Below the pieces are notes generated by a model. It searched no databases. It worked only from the letters and a program-made list of their open reading frames with translations, and was not told the origin of the DNA. A DNA stretch of 64,000 bases, from the NCBI GenBank assembly GCA_027068435.1, contig JAMOTA010000027.1, forward strand, positions 1-64,000, in the 5' to 3' direction. Made by a program: the position numbers and the translations under genes. Below, piece after piece: positions 1 through 9,707 of this stretch (position 1 is its first letter; every line of letters begins with the position of its first letter). Origin of the DNA: Sulfurovum sp. (GTDB taxonomy: Bacteria > Campylobacterota > Campylobacteria > Campylobacterales > Sulfurovaceae).

Positions 1-264
1 TGGGATAAAAAAACCAAAAAACTTTTTCAAGATAAAAATGAGATTATACTCAAACCCAAAGAGCAGAGAGTACTTCAACTTTTTTGCTCCCATGCCAATC
101 AGAGTATCTCTGCCATAGATATCTATAATGTAATCTATGAGGACCAACCAGAACGAGATTTTTCTTCAGATGCTATCACCTCTTTAATAAAACGTATCCG
201 TCAAAAACTCCCTAAAGAGACTATAAAAAGTGCTTATGGTGTAGGGTATATTTTACAAACTTAA
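1..264 (+). CDS. OmpR/PhoB-family response regulator, C-terminal part (cut by window edge)
   Basis: Reading frame 1 is open from the first base to a TAA at 262-264 and gives the last 87 residues of a protein. The segment has the winged-helix pattern of OmpR/PhoB regulators: an early strand with LKPKEQRVLQLF, then a recognition-helix region with SSDAITSLIKRIRQKL and the closing wing GYGVGYIL-like pattern (read here as SAYGVGYILQT). This domain binds DNA next to promoters after phosphorylation of an N-terminal receiver, which lies outside the window. A cognate kinase cannot be assigned. It converges with the ppx/ilvA pair on the other strand. Confidence 0.85.
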   Translation, partial: WDKKTKKLFQDKNEIILKPKEQRVLQLFCSHANQSISAIDIYNVIYEDQPERDFSSDAITSLIKRIRQKLPKETIKSAYGVGYILQT

Positions 265-442
265 TAAAAGTCTATTTAAATGTAAAAAATCCATATTTTG
301 ACAAGCTTTGACAAACTCTTTGTCTATACTTCTACGCAAGAGGTGAAAAGGAAGTGCATTCTCCCCTTGTAATGCACTCAAGGAAGACACCTCTAAGTCA
401 CTACACCAGATACAAAGACTTCTGTTTGTCTTTTTCTTTTTT
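265..442. other. Structured intergenic region with nested inverted repeats
   Basis: This gap lies between the convergent response regulator and ppx. I see several perfect inverted repeats: GACAAA/TTTGTC at 310-324; AGAGGTG (339-345) with CACCTCT (388-394) enclosing AGTGCATT (353-360) with AATGCACT (371-378); and TCACTACACCA (398-408) with TGGTGTAGTGA (453-463), the last arm lying inside the 3' end of ppx. Such nesting fits a bidirectional transcription end or a small structured RNA. No clear U-tract follows the stems, so a classic intrinsic terminator is not certain. I see no convincing protein gene here. Confidence 0.45.
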
Positions 443-1366
443 TTAAATACTTTGGTGTAGTGATTGTCTCTTAAAACACCCCTCCAAAACCACACCCTCA
501 CGAAGTCCATCATCTACCACGATACATTGTTCAAATGCTAAAAGTGTGTAAAGATGTTTAAATATCAGTATGCCTGCGGCTATGAGATCTGAGCGTCCTG
601 TTCCTACTGTTAGTTCTCGCTCTTTAAAAGGTAGGGAGAGTAGTTTTTTTAAGTAAAAGTCTAACTCCTCTTTTTTTAAAGAAGTTCCATTTATCTTTTG
701 AGCATCATAGGTGGCATAAGTCTGTCCTAGCTTCATAGCAGCAACAGTTGTGGGTGTACCTGCTGTAGATACAAAGGTATTTACCTCTGCTTTACTCGCA
801 TATATTTTAGTACAAAACTTCTGCAAGGCTAACATCTCTTGAGGAAGAGCTTTTTCTATCTTTTCTAAACTTTTGTAGGTTTGAGCCATAGTTACGATAC
901 CTATGGGGAAACTTCTACTTATGGTTTCATCTAGGTAGTAAAATGTTACCTCAGTTGAGCCTCCACCTATATCTACAAGTACAAAAGCATCAGAGGTATA
1001 TTGTAGTTTTGAGAGTCTGTTTTTTACTGCAAGAAGTGTAAGTCTAGCCTCTTCCTCTCCTGAGATAACCCTAAAGTTTATACCTGTCTCTTTTTGTATC
1101 TGAAAAAGAACCTCTTTAGCGTTAGAGGCTCTACGTAGGGCTTCAGTTGTAACTGCTTTTAGCGTATGAGGAGTAAAGTCTATCTCTTGTTGTGCCTCTT
1201 TGATAGCTAAGATTATCCGTTGTATCGCTTTATTATTGATATTATTATGCTTAGCTAAACCATCTGCTGTTTTTACTATCTTCTCATAGATGGCTATCTC
1301 TTTGTTACGCTCACAATCAAATGCTATTACCCGTAAAGTATTTGAGCCTAAATCTATAGCTATCAT
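443..1366 (-). CDS. ppx: Ppx/GppA family exopolyphosphatase / guanosine pentaphosphate phosphohydrolase
   Basis: This 307-residue protein belongs to the ASKHA-fold Ppx/GppA family, which removes terminal phosphate from polyphosphate or converts pppGpp to ppGpp in the cytoplasm. The N-terminal phosphate loop IDLGSNTLRVIAFD (about residues 4-17) and the second loop VDIGGGSTEV (about 132-141) are intact, and FPIGIVTMAQ follows. The length matches the short single-domain form without the C-terminal HD extension of E. coli Ppx. The start lies 3 bp after the ilvA stop, so the two are likely co-transcribed. Which substrate it prefers cannot be told from sequence. Confidence 0.9.
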   Translation of the reverse strand: MIAIDLGSNTLRVIAFDCERNKEIAIYEKIVKTADGLAKHNNINNKAIQRIILAIKEAQQEIDFTPHTLKAVTTEALRRASNAKEVLFQIQKETGINFRVISGEEEARLTLLAVKNRLSKLQYTSDAFVLVDIGGGSTEVTFYYLDETISRSFPIGIVTMAQTYKSLEKIEKALPQEMLALQKFCTKIYASKAEVNTFVSTAGTPTTVAAMKLGQTYATYDAQKINGTSLKKEELDFYLKKLLSLPFKERELTVGTGRSDLIAAGILIFKHLYTLLAFEQCIVVDDGLREGVVLEGCFKRQSLHQSI

Positions 1367-1369
1367 CTT

Positions 1370-2581
1370 TTAATGCTCTTCTCTAAAGAAAAAACCACCT
1401 CTTTTTAACTCTTCTCTTATCTGCATTTGATGCTCTACACCTTTAGTCTCTAACGCCACTGTAACGTATGCATCTCCAAATTTTAAGTCTGTAGAGGTTC
1501 TATCGTAACCTATCTGTACGATGTTCGCTCCTACATCTGTGAGTATTTGCGTAAATGACTGTAATGCACCTGGTTTGTCCACAAGCGTAACTAAAAGTTT
1601 CATCTTACGTGCAGACTTCATAAGCCCTTTTTCTATGATAAGAGAGAGCATGGTAACATCGATGTTACCTCCACTAAGTACTACGGCTACTTTTGAACCT
1701 TTAGGTAGATTTATTTTACCATGAAGCAGTGCTGCAACACCTACTGCACCCGCACCCTCTACAAGTACTTTTTGTTTCTCAAGTAAAAAGAGTATGGCTG
1801 AAGCTATCTCATCTTCACAAACCCCTTCAAAACTATCTACATTGTTTAAGATATACTCTAAGGTAATAGGAGAGGTATCACGTACGGCTATACCATCTGC
1901 AATAGTTCTTACCGAGGTACTATCTATGGCTTTTTTAGCATCATAAGAGCTTTTCATAGCAGGAGCGCCCTCTGCTGAGACAGCGATAACCTTTACACTA
2001 GGATTTAACGCTTTTACAGCAACTGAAATACCAGAGATAAGCCCACCTCCACCTACAGGTACTACTATGGCATCGAGGTCATCTATCTCTTCAAACATCT
2101 CTAAACATACTGTACCCTGCCCTGCCATAACATCGTCATCTGTAAAAGGATGAACAAAATTATAGTTGTTCTGCTCTCCAAACGTGACAGCATAAGCATA
2201 CGCTTCATCGTAGTTACTTCCATGAAGAAGTACATTTGCACCAAACTCTTTTACACCTAACACTTTAGTTAAAGGTGTTGACTCTGGCATGACTATGGTA
2301 GCCTCTATACCAAAATGTTTTGCAGAAAAAGCTACACCTTGGGCATGATTTCCCGCACTCGCGGCCACAACACCACCTCTCTCTCCTGCTTCTATAAGCG
2401 TGGCTATTTTATTGAAAGCACCTCTAAGTTTAAAGGCTCCTGTACGTTGAAGATTCTCTTTTTTAAGATACACTTCATAACCACTCATATGGCTCAAAAT
2501 AGGTGCGTAAGAGAAAGGGGTACGATGTACGACACCTTGTACTCTTTCATAGGCTGTTTTTATACGGTTTAAGTCTAACAT
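1370..2581 (-). CDS. ilvA: Threonine ammonia-lyase (threonine dehydratase) with ACT domain
   Basis: This 403-residue PLP enzyme deaminates threonine to 2-oxobutanoate, the first committed step of isoleucine synthesis. The PLP lysine motif KENLQRTGAFKLRGAF is near residues 41-56, the glycine-rich phosphate-binding loop VPVGGGGLISGIS near 174-186, and SGGNID near 303. The last about 75 residues (KLLVTLVDKPGALQSF onwards) form a single ACT domain, the usual allosteric site. The length fits the shorter IlvA/TdcB-like class with one ACT domain rather than the 514-residue E. coli IlvA. It is divergent from the CoA-binding gene, with 51 bp between starts, and is first in a pair with ppx. Confidence 0.93.
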   Translation of the reverse strand: MLDLNRIKTAYERVQGVVHRTPFSYAPILSHMSGYEVYLKKENLQRTGAFKLRGAFNKIATLIEAGERGGVVAASAGNHAQGVAFSAKHFGIEATIVMPESTPLTKVLGVKEFGANVLLHGSNYDEAYAYAVTFGEQNNYNFVHPFTDDDVMAGQGTVCLEMFEEIDDLDAIVVPVGGGGLISGISVAVKALNPSVKVIAVSAEGAPAMKSSYDAKKAIDSTSVRTIADGIAVRDTSPITLEYILNNVDSFEGVCEDEIASAILFLLEKQKVLVEGAGAVGVAALLHGKINLPKGSKVAVVLSGGNIDVTMLSLIIEKGLMKSARKMKLLVTLVDKPGALQSFTQILTDVGANIVQIGYDRTSTDLKFGDAYVTVALETKGVEHQMQIREELKRGGFFFREEH

Positions 2582-2632
2582 TATTTTTCCTAGGTATTAT
2601 TGGCGAAAGTATATCAAAATTAAGGATAAAGC

Positions 2633-3079
2633 ATGGAATGTGAAATGCCATTAATAAACAGTAACCCCCAGGAGATGAAAAATATTTTTGAAAATATAAA
2701 AACTATTGCTATTTTGGGACTCTCACCAAACGAGAGTAAAGCAAGTAATATGGTAGCAAAATACCTTCAAAATGCTGGATATAAAATAGTCCCTGTTTAC
2801 CCAAAAGAGGAGACTATCTTAGGTGAAAAAGTGTACCGTTCACTCGCAGAGATTCCTTTTGCAGTAGATATTGTTGACATCTTTAGAAAACCCGATGCTT
2901 TTGATGCTATAGCCGATGCGTGTATAGCAAGAGGAGATGTTAAAGTTTTTTGGGGACAGCTAGGATTAGTCAACAACAACGCAGCAGAAAAAGCCAAAGA
3001 CGCAGGTATGCAAGTAGTACAAAACCACTGCATTAAACTTGAACATAAAGCATTACTAGGAGAAAATACCCATGCATAA
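2633..3079 (+). CDS. CoA-binding domain protein (YccU-like)
   Basis: This 148-residue protein is a stand-alone Rossmann-type CoA-binding domain like YccU. The dinucleotide-style loop TIAILGLSPNESKASNMVA lies near residues 23-41, followed by VVPVYPKE-like IVPVYPKEE and DIVDIFRKPD, both typical of the family. A conserved late Cys/His (VVQNHCIKLEH) is present. Members bind CoA, but their physiological role is mostly unknown. The ATG at 2633 is preceded by AAGGA at a suitable distance; an in-frame ATG at 2645 is possible but less well served. The gene overlaps the methyltransferase by 8 bp. Confidence 0.85.
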   Translation: MECEMPLINSNPQEMKNIFENIKTIAILGLSPNESKASNMVAKYLQNAGYKIVPVYPKEETILGEKVYRSLAEIPFAVDIVDIFRKPDAFDAIADACIARGDVKVFWGQLGLVNNNAAEKAKDAGMQVVQNHCIKLEHKALLGENTHA

Positions 3080-4142
3080 AGAGTTAGCAGATAGACCAGA
3101 TATTATTACCACAGAAATTGAAGCAATAGGCTTCTACCGTAAGATGGACACAAAAGCCACCGTAGAGGAGATGATAGCAGGTAAGTATGTACTAGTAGAG
3201 GAGTTTTATAGTAATGGTTTACAAGTACTAAACGAACTCAGAAGAAACCTCCTACTAAAGTATCAAGACAAAACTTTTCAAGGACAACGTGACTTTCGTG
3301 CTGCCTTTAGAAAAGCTTCTCATAGACTACTACTCAAAGTGAAAGAGAACAAACTTGTGGTTAAAAAAGCTCCAGCATTTGGTTGGTTAGAGTTGTTGTA
3401 TCCTGATGTATCTGAGTTTTATGTTGCATTTCCTGAAGTGCAAGGTATGAACAGTTCATGGCAATGGTACGAAAAGGGACTTGAAGTTAAAACATTAAAC
3501 CTCACACTTCACCCCTACTATGGAACGTATTTTCCTACACGTTTTGACCATTTGAAGTTGTTTGACAAATGGTTAAAAAAATATGAAGGTTCAAAAGAGA
3601 ATGCCATAGAGATAGGCGTAGGCTCTGGAGTATTATCTTTTCAACTCATCCAAAATGGTTTTAAAAACATCTTTGCAACAGATACCAATAAAAATGCCAT
3701 TATCGGTGTAGCTCAAGAGAGCAAACGCTTAGGCTTTGAAAACATCATAGAACTTAACCATGGTGATCTATTTGAAAACTGTAACACTAAAGCTGACTTG
3801 ATTGTATTTAACCCACCTTGGTTACCTGCTAAACATACTTTAGAAGAGGGAATAGACAAAGCTATGTATTATGAAGAGGAGCTTTTTCCAAGATTTTTTG
3901 AACAAGCTTTAGAACACTTAACACCTGAGGGGAAGATAGTTCTTATATTTTCTAACTTAGCAGAGGTGGTAGATGAAGAGACTCCTCACCCTATTATAGA
4001 AGAGCTACGAGCTAACAAGCGTTTTAGAAAAGAGCTACACTTAAAAAGAGATGTAAGAGCGTCATCACGTAGAACAAAACGTAGAGATGCAAGAGAGAAA
4101 GAGAAAGTAGAACTATGGGTTCTCTCACCTAAAGTAAAATAG
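3072..4142 (+). CDS. Class I SAM-dependent methyltransferase (PrmC/RsmC-like NPPW type)
   Basis: This 356-residue protein has a C-terminal Rossmann methyltransferase domain: the SAM loop AIEIGVGSGVLSFQL at about residues 175-189, an acidic residue at the end of strand 2 (ATDTNKNA) and the catalytic motif VFNPPWLPA near 237-245. NPPW/NPPY motifs mark N-methyltransferases acting on glutamine, adenine or guanine amino groups. The N-terminal about 150 residues are not recognised and may form a substrate domain. The tail is strongly basic (RASSRRTKRRDAREKEK), which suggests RNA or ribosome binding. It overlaps the upstream CoA-binding gene by 8 bp. The target cannot be assigned. Confidence 0.8.
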   Translation: MHKELADRPDIITTEIEAIGFYRKMDTKATVEEMIAGKYVLVEEFYSNGLQVLNELRRNLLLKYQDKTFQGQRDFRAAFRKASHRLLLKVKENKLVVKKAPAFGWLELLYPDVSEFYVAFPEVQGMNSSWQWYEKGLEVKTLNLTLHPYYGTYFPTRFDHLKLFDKWLKKYEGSKENAIEIGVGSGVLSFQLIQNGFKNIFATDTNKNAIIGVAQESKRLGFENIIELNHGDLFENCNTKADLIVFNPPWLPAKHTLEEGIDKAMYYEEELFPRFFEQALEHLTPEGKIVLIFSNLAEVVDEETPHPIIEELRANKRFRKELHLKRDVRASSRRTKRRDAREKEKVELWVLSPKVK

Positions 4143-4152
4143 AGCTACCTTC

Positions 4153-4174
4153 AGTAGAGTATGACTACTCTACT
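4153..4174. terminator. Hairpin between convergent genes
   Basis: A perfect 9-bp stem AGTAGAGTA (4153-4161) / TACTCTACT (4166-4174) with a 4-base loop sits between the methyltransferase stop and the convergent lipoprotein stop, overlapping the latter. The position suggests a bidirectional transcription end. No strong T-run follows on either strand. Confidence 0.5.
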
Positions 4175-4662
4175 CTAAGTACGTTATAAACACTAGAGAG
4201 GTCATAGGCTTTATAACGTGCAGGTTCTTTTCTACGCTCTCCAGCATAACTTAACATGAGTGCTATAGCATTTTTACGATTTATCCACTCTACAAACATA
4301 CCACTATGTCCCACTCCTCCATAAGAGTGATTGACATGATAAATCCAGTCACCAGGACGAAGCATATTTACATTTGCATAAGGACCTTTTATGGTACTTT
4401 TATAAACCGAAGTTCTCGCATTACGAGAAAACCCTGCCCTAGTAAAAGCCGTGTCAAGATAGTCCCAACAGCCGCCACGAATAATCTCACCACTCTCTAC
4501 CATACCACGTGTCACACGCAGTACTTTTTGAGCAGAAGAAGTAGCTCTTTGCTCACCACTTAAGATAAGACTTTCACTCTGCAAACCTCTTTGCATAGGA
4601 GAGCTATCTTTTGACGAACATCCAGTAACAAACAACACTATAATAATAAGTAATTTTTTCAT
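4165..4662 (-). CDS. Lipoprotein with NlpC/P60- or CHAP-like features
   Basis: This 165-residue protein begins with a lipoprotein signal, MKKLLIIIVLFVTGC, with lipobox VTGC, so it should be anchored in the inner or outer membrane. The mature part contains GGCWDYLDTAF (about residues 72-82) followed by RPGDWIYHVNHSYGGVGHSG (about 103-122). A Cys at a helix start and a later His in a GDxx...GHSG setting resemble the Cys-His layout of papain-fold NlpC/P60 and CHAP peptidoglycan amidases. That assignment is an inference from motif layout. It stands alone between the methyltransferase and the CRISPR array. Confidence 0.6.
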   Translation of the reverse strand: MKKLLIIIVLFVTGCSSKDSSPMQRGLQSESLILSGEQRATSSAQKVLRVTRGMVESGEIIRGGCWDYLDTAFTRAGFSRNARTSVYKSTIKGPYANVNMLRPGDWIYHVNHSYGGVGHSGMFVEWINRKNAIALMLSYAGERRKEPARYKAYDLSSVYNVLRVE

Positions 4663-4765
4663 GTTTTATTATAGGAAAATAAGCTTAATCATTGGTTTCA
4701 AACTAAACAGACGCTAGATATAATTTGTTAGTAAACCTTTAAACTTTACTAAGTTCATAAAACAA

Positions 4766-7349
4766 ATTTAAATACAACTCTTTGTATCGGTTCAAGACTC
4801 AAAAAACTTCTACTTCTAAACTTACTAAAAAGTTTAAATACAACTCTTTGTATCGGTTCAAGCCTTTGCAAGATACCCTGCAAGATACCCTACAAAAGTT
4901 TAAATACAACTCTTTGTATCGGTTCAAGTTAGTTTGCCATTAATCTTTTTTCTATCTTGTTTAAGTTTAAATACAACTCTTTGTATCGGTTCAAGTTTCT
5001 GCAAATCGCATAGCCAACGCTATCCTCTCCGTTTAAATACAACTCTTTGTATCGGTTCAAGAGCCTTTGCAAGATACCCTGCAAGATACCCTACAAAAGT
5101 TTAAATACAACTCTTTGTATCGGTTCAAGCACAAAATCCTATCTCTGTAACGCTATTAGGGATAGGTTTAAATACAACTCTTTGTATCGGTTCAAGACTA
5201 TGCCCTCGCAGGATAAGTTAAATAAAGTGGGATTGTTTAAATACAACTCTTTGTATCGGTTCAAGATATTAATCTAGCTAAACAAGATAAAGATAATAGA
5301 ATGTTTAAATACAACTCTTTGTATCGGTTCAAGTAGCTTAGTATCTGTTGCTGTTGGTTTGTCATAAAGGTTTAAATACAACTCTTTGTATCGGTTCAAG
5401 AATAAATCACTATGCTATATCTTATGGTTTCGGTTTATTGTTTAAATACAACTCTTTGTATCGGTTCAAGCGATTTCAATCGTTTTTTTCAATGCACTCT
5501 CTTGGAGTTTAAATACAACTCTTTGTATCGGTTCAAGGCTACAGCGTACTTTACTCTCTATCACTTCATCAAAGTTTAAATACAACTCTTTGTATCGGTT
5601 CAAGAGTCTTGCATACTATGATTTTGATTTAAATTTACGATGTTTAAATACAACTCTTTGTATCGGTTCAAGTCAAATCGGCGATTGTAGCCACTTTGAT
5701 ACCCAAGTTTAAATACAACTCTTTGTATCGGTTCAAGAAACAAATGCACTTATCCGATGTCATTAAAAAGTTAAGTTTAAATACAACTCTTTGTATCGGT
5801 TCAAGTTTTCTCCAATTGTCTGTACTTTTATTTTTCCAATCTGTTTAAATACAACTCTTTGTATCGGTTCAAGGTCTGCTAATGTAGCTGTTAGCTCCAA
5901 TCAGGGTAGTTTAAATACAACTCTTTGTATCGGTTCAAGGTACATAGCAGAGATTAAAGAGAGTGCTAAATATAAGTTTAAATACAACTCTTTGTATCGG
6001 TTCAAGTATATGATTATAAAATGTAGTAACTTTACCCACTCTGTTTAAATACAACTCTTTGTATCGGTTCAAGGAGCTACTGCTCTTGATATTCTTTCCC
6101 ATCTCTCTTCGTTTAAATACAACTCTTTGTATCGGTTCAAGTAATTCTTTTAACTCTATTTTTATATAACCAGCTAAGTTTAAATACAACTCTTTGTATC
6201 GGTTCAAGAGTCGTTGATAAAAATGTTTTAAAACATAATTTTCTTGTTTAAATACAACTCTTTGTATCGGTTCAAGATAAACAGTTAAAAATTATCATGC
6301 AAGACCAAGGAAGTTTAAATACAACTCTTTGTATCGGTTCAAGTAGCCCTAGCTCTTAGTGTTGCTCTTTCATATCGCGGTTTAAATACAACTCTTTGTA
6401 TCGGTTCAAGTCATCTGTTAGATGGTCTGTCATTCTATCTAGTTCAGTTTAAATACAACTCTTTGTATCGGTTCAAGGATAGAAGTTGGCTCCATTCTAT
6501 ATGATTTGAAAAAGTTTAAATACAACTCTTTGTATCGGTTCAAGAGCTATCTCTCTCATCATAAGTGGAGCTACTGCTCGTTTAAATACAACTCTTTGTA
6601 TCGGTTCAAGAACCACACAAACAGATAGGATAATCCTAGTAAACATGTTTAAATACAACTCTTTGTATCGGTTCAAGAGATAGGATTAAATCTAATACAC
6701 ATTGTTTGAGCTTGTTTAAATACAACTCTTTGTATCGGTTCAAGTAGAAGTGTCACACAAGCAAGGTGGCGAAATTTGGGGTTTAAATACAACTCTTTGT
6801 ATCGGTTCAAGTGACAACTAGAGACGTGTGGCGGTTTATTCGTCCTTTGTTTAAATACAACTCTTTGTATCGGTTCAAGCACATGGGGAAACACTAAAAG
6901 AAGCTATCAAAGATTGTTTAAATACAACTCTTTGTATCGGTTCAAGGATAAAGATTATTTATAATTTCTTTAGGTGTTTTATGTTTAAATACAACTCTTT
7001 GTATCGGTTCAAGTACTTTAGAAACATTCCATTCTGATATATCTCCATGTTTAAATACAACTCTTTGTATCGGTTCAAGGCTGTTGACTGTGCCATTTTG
7101 TACCCTTAACATTTGTTTAAATACAACTCTTTGTATCGGTTCAAGGGAGTTCTAGGCTTAAAATTCATCACATCCCCCCTCGTTTAAATACAACTCTTTG
7201 TATCGGTTCAAGAAGTAGAAGATGGGTAATGTTTCAAAAGTCCGTCCCAGTTTAAATACAACTCTTTGTATCGGTTCAAGTTCTTGTTTTTCCACTCTCG
7301 TTGGCTACAGTAAGATAGGTTTAAATACAACTCTTTGTATCGGTTCAAG
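4766..7349 (-). CRISPR. CRISPR array, 39 repeats of 31 nt and 38 spacers
   Basis: The plus-strand repeat starts GTTTAAATACAACTC and ends TGTATCGGTTCAAG (31 nt). I counted 39 copies, starting at 4766, 4832, 4898, 4965, 5031 and so on to 7319, with spacers of 34-39 nt, mostly 36. All copies look identical except the leftmost, whose first base is A instead of G. That end is therefore probably leader-distal, and the array is read leftward from a leader at 7350-7522. In that sense the repeat ends in ATTTAAAC, like the 8-nt 5' handles of type I-B crRNAs, and holds a stem ATACAA-AGAG-TTGTAT for Cas6. Spacers at 4863-4897 and 5062-5098 share one sequence, and those at 6074-6110 and 6545-6579 overlap by 12 nt. 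The spacer sources are unknown. Confidence 0.98.
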
Positions 7350-7522
7350 TAAGGCTATATCGTTACCTTAATTTTTTAAAATGCTTATATAGCCCATTTT
7401 ATCGTTATATACTCTAATTTTTCCAACTAAAATCATGTTAACAATAAAATGTTAGAGAACATGTCTCACATGGCTATTGTAGCGTAATCTTTAGTAGTTT
7501 ATAGTCATAAATCGTTGGAAAA
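7350..7522 (-). promoter_or_regulatory. Probable CRISPR leader
   Basis: This AT-rich, gene-free stretch lies between the conserved end of the array and the cas2 stop, where a leader is expected if the array is read leftward. It contains the inverted repeats GGCTATAT (7353-7360) / ATATAGCC (7387-7394) right beside the first repeat, and CATGTT (7434-7439) / AACATG (7458-7463). A weak minus-strand -10-like TATAAC lies at 7404-7409. No IHF site or promoter can be fixed with certainty. Confidence 0.6.
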
Positions 7523-8832
<1,310 letters not shown>

Positions 8833-8840
8833 TGGTTCTC

Positions 8841-9338
8841 CTAAATAAAACAGTACTCATAATAGGCACATCTTTTACAATGTTTCTCAAACTTTACTTC
8901 GGGTGGTTTTGGTAGATTTATTAACTGTTTTATCTTTTCTAAAACTACTAAAAGTCCTTTTTCATTCTCTTCATCAAGCTCTACAAAATGCACTTTCTTA
9001 CTCTGTTTTTTCTTCTCTATAAACTCTATTTTACCTTTTTTAAGTACCCCTTTTTGTTTGAGCTTATACAAGTACAAAAGCACCTGCCACTTGACAGCCT
9101 CTGGGTCAGAATCACTCTTTTTGACCTCTACCAAATAATCACGAGTGAGCTTGTCTATCTTAACATTATCTATGCTTATCTCGGTCTTTTTACCCTTCTC
9201 TTCTGCTATTTCATGAAGTATTTTACCTATGCGAACATCTTCGCTGTTGTCCTCTAAGTTTATACGGTTTGCATGTAACCAGAGTTGCGTTTTACAGTGG
9301 AAGTAGTAGTTTATTTGAGTTCCTGTTATTTTATTCAT
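8841..9338 (-). CDS. cas4: CRISPR-associated exonuclease Cas4
   Basis: This 165-residue RecB-like nuclease trims prespacers and helps select the PAM for Cas1-Cas2. Four cysteines in the usual arrangement (C15; C154, C157 and C163 in CKRCAYYEYC) should hold a 4Fe-4S cluster. Nuclease motifs are GKILHEIAE (His about 42), an Asp before LVEVKK (E-x-K, about 70-72) and the motif KWQVLLYLYKL corresponding to QxxxY. The length fits small I-B Cas4 proteins. It starts 9 bp after the MazF-like toxin gene, so it probably shares that transcript. Confidence 0.93.
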   Translation of the reverse strand: MNKITGTQINYYFHCKTQLWLHANRINLEDNSEDVRIGKILHEIAEEKGKKTEISIDNVKIDKLTRDYLVEVKKSDSDPEAVKWQVLLYLYKLKQKGVLKKGKIEFIEKKKQSKKVHFVELDEENEKGLLVVLEKIKQLINLPKPPEVKFEKHCKRCAYYEYCFI

Positions 9339-9347
9339 CTTTACCTA

Positions 9348-9707
9348 TCAGAGCAGTTTATATTTAGGATCTAATGTTTTAGCTATAGTTTTATGCACTT
9401 TATATAGTAGTTTTTTATCTATGCTTCCCATATGTTTTACAAATCTCTCTTTTGAAAAGTTTTTTACTTGAAAACACTCTATGGAGGAAAGTTTGCTTAA
9501 ACCATTTGAAGGTAAATTTTCTATTTGAATAATCCATGGAAAATCCTTATAGTAACTTTTCCATTCTGTTATTGGCACAACTGTTCTTAAACCAAATCTA
9601 CTCATTTTATCACTACTAACGATTATAGCTGGTCTTAGTTTTTGGATTTCACTACCAACACTAGGCTCAAACGAAACCATCCATATCTCACCTTGATTAA
9701 TACTCAT
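9348..9707 (-). CDS. MazF/PemK-type endoribonuclease toxin inside the cas operon
   Basis: This protein of 119 residues has the SH3-like MazF/PemK fold. QGEIWMVSFEPSVG near the N-terminus, LRPAIIVSSDKMSRFG with the catalytic-type Arg, and TVVPIT with the Ser/Thr position match the family of mRNA interferases. The start was set at the ATG at 9707 because MSINQGEIW matches the normal family N-terminus; an upstream in-frame ATG at 9725 would add six residues. It overlaps the ribbon-helix-helix antitoxin by 11 bp and is followed 9 bp later by cas4. It is thus embedded between cas3 and cas4, in the same direction. Confidence 0.85.
   Translation of the reverse strand: MSINQGEIWMVSFEPSVGSEIQKLRPAIIVSSDKMSRFGLRTVVPITEWKSYYKDFPWIIQIENLPSNGLSKLSSIECFQVKNFSKERFVKHMGSIDKKLLYKVHKTIAKTLDPKYKLL

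Noticed and set aside
253-513. Open frame of 86 codons on the minus strand before ppx
   Set aside because: It overlaps the 3' end of ppx and the structured gap, has a lysine run from a T-tract and no ribosome-binding site or known motif.
6611-6713. Adjacent spacers sharing AGATAGGAT
   Set aside because: Nine bases shared by two AT-rich spacers, not at matching ends, is within chance for 38 spacers.
5047-6894. Several open frames of 70-90 codons inside the CRISPR array (5047-5277, 5791-6048, 5935-6207, 6673-6894)
   Set aside because: They are translations of the repeat unit, which lacks stops in some frames; each shows the repeat-derived motif over and over.
7404-7409. Firm call of a pre-crRNA promoter at the TATAAC box
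   Set aside because: The match is weak, no -35 is visible and AT-rich DNA gives many such boxes; it is only mentioned under the leader.
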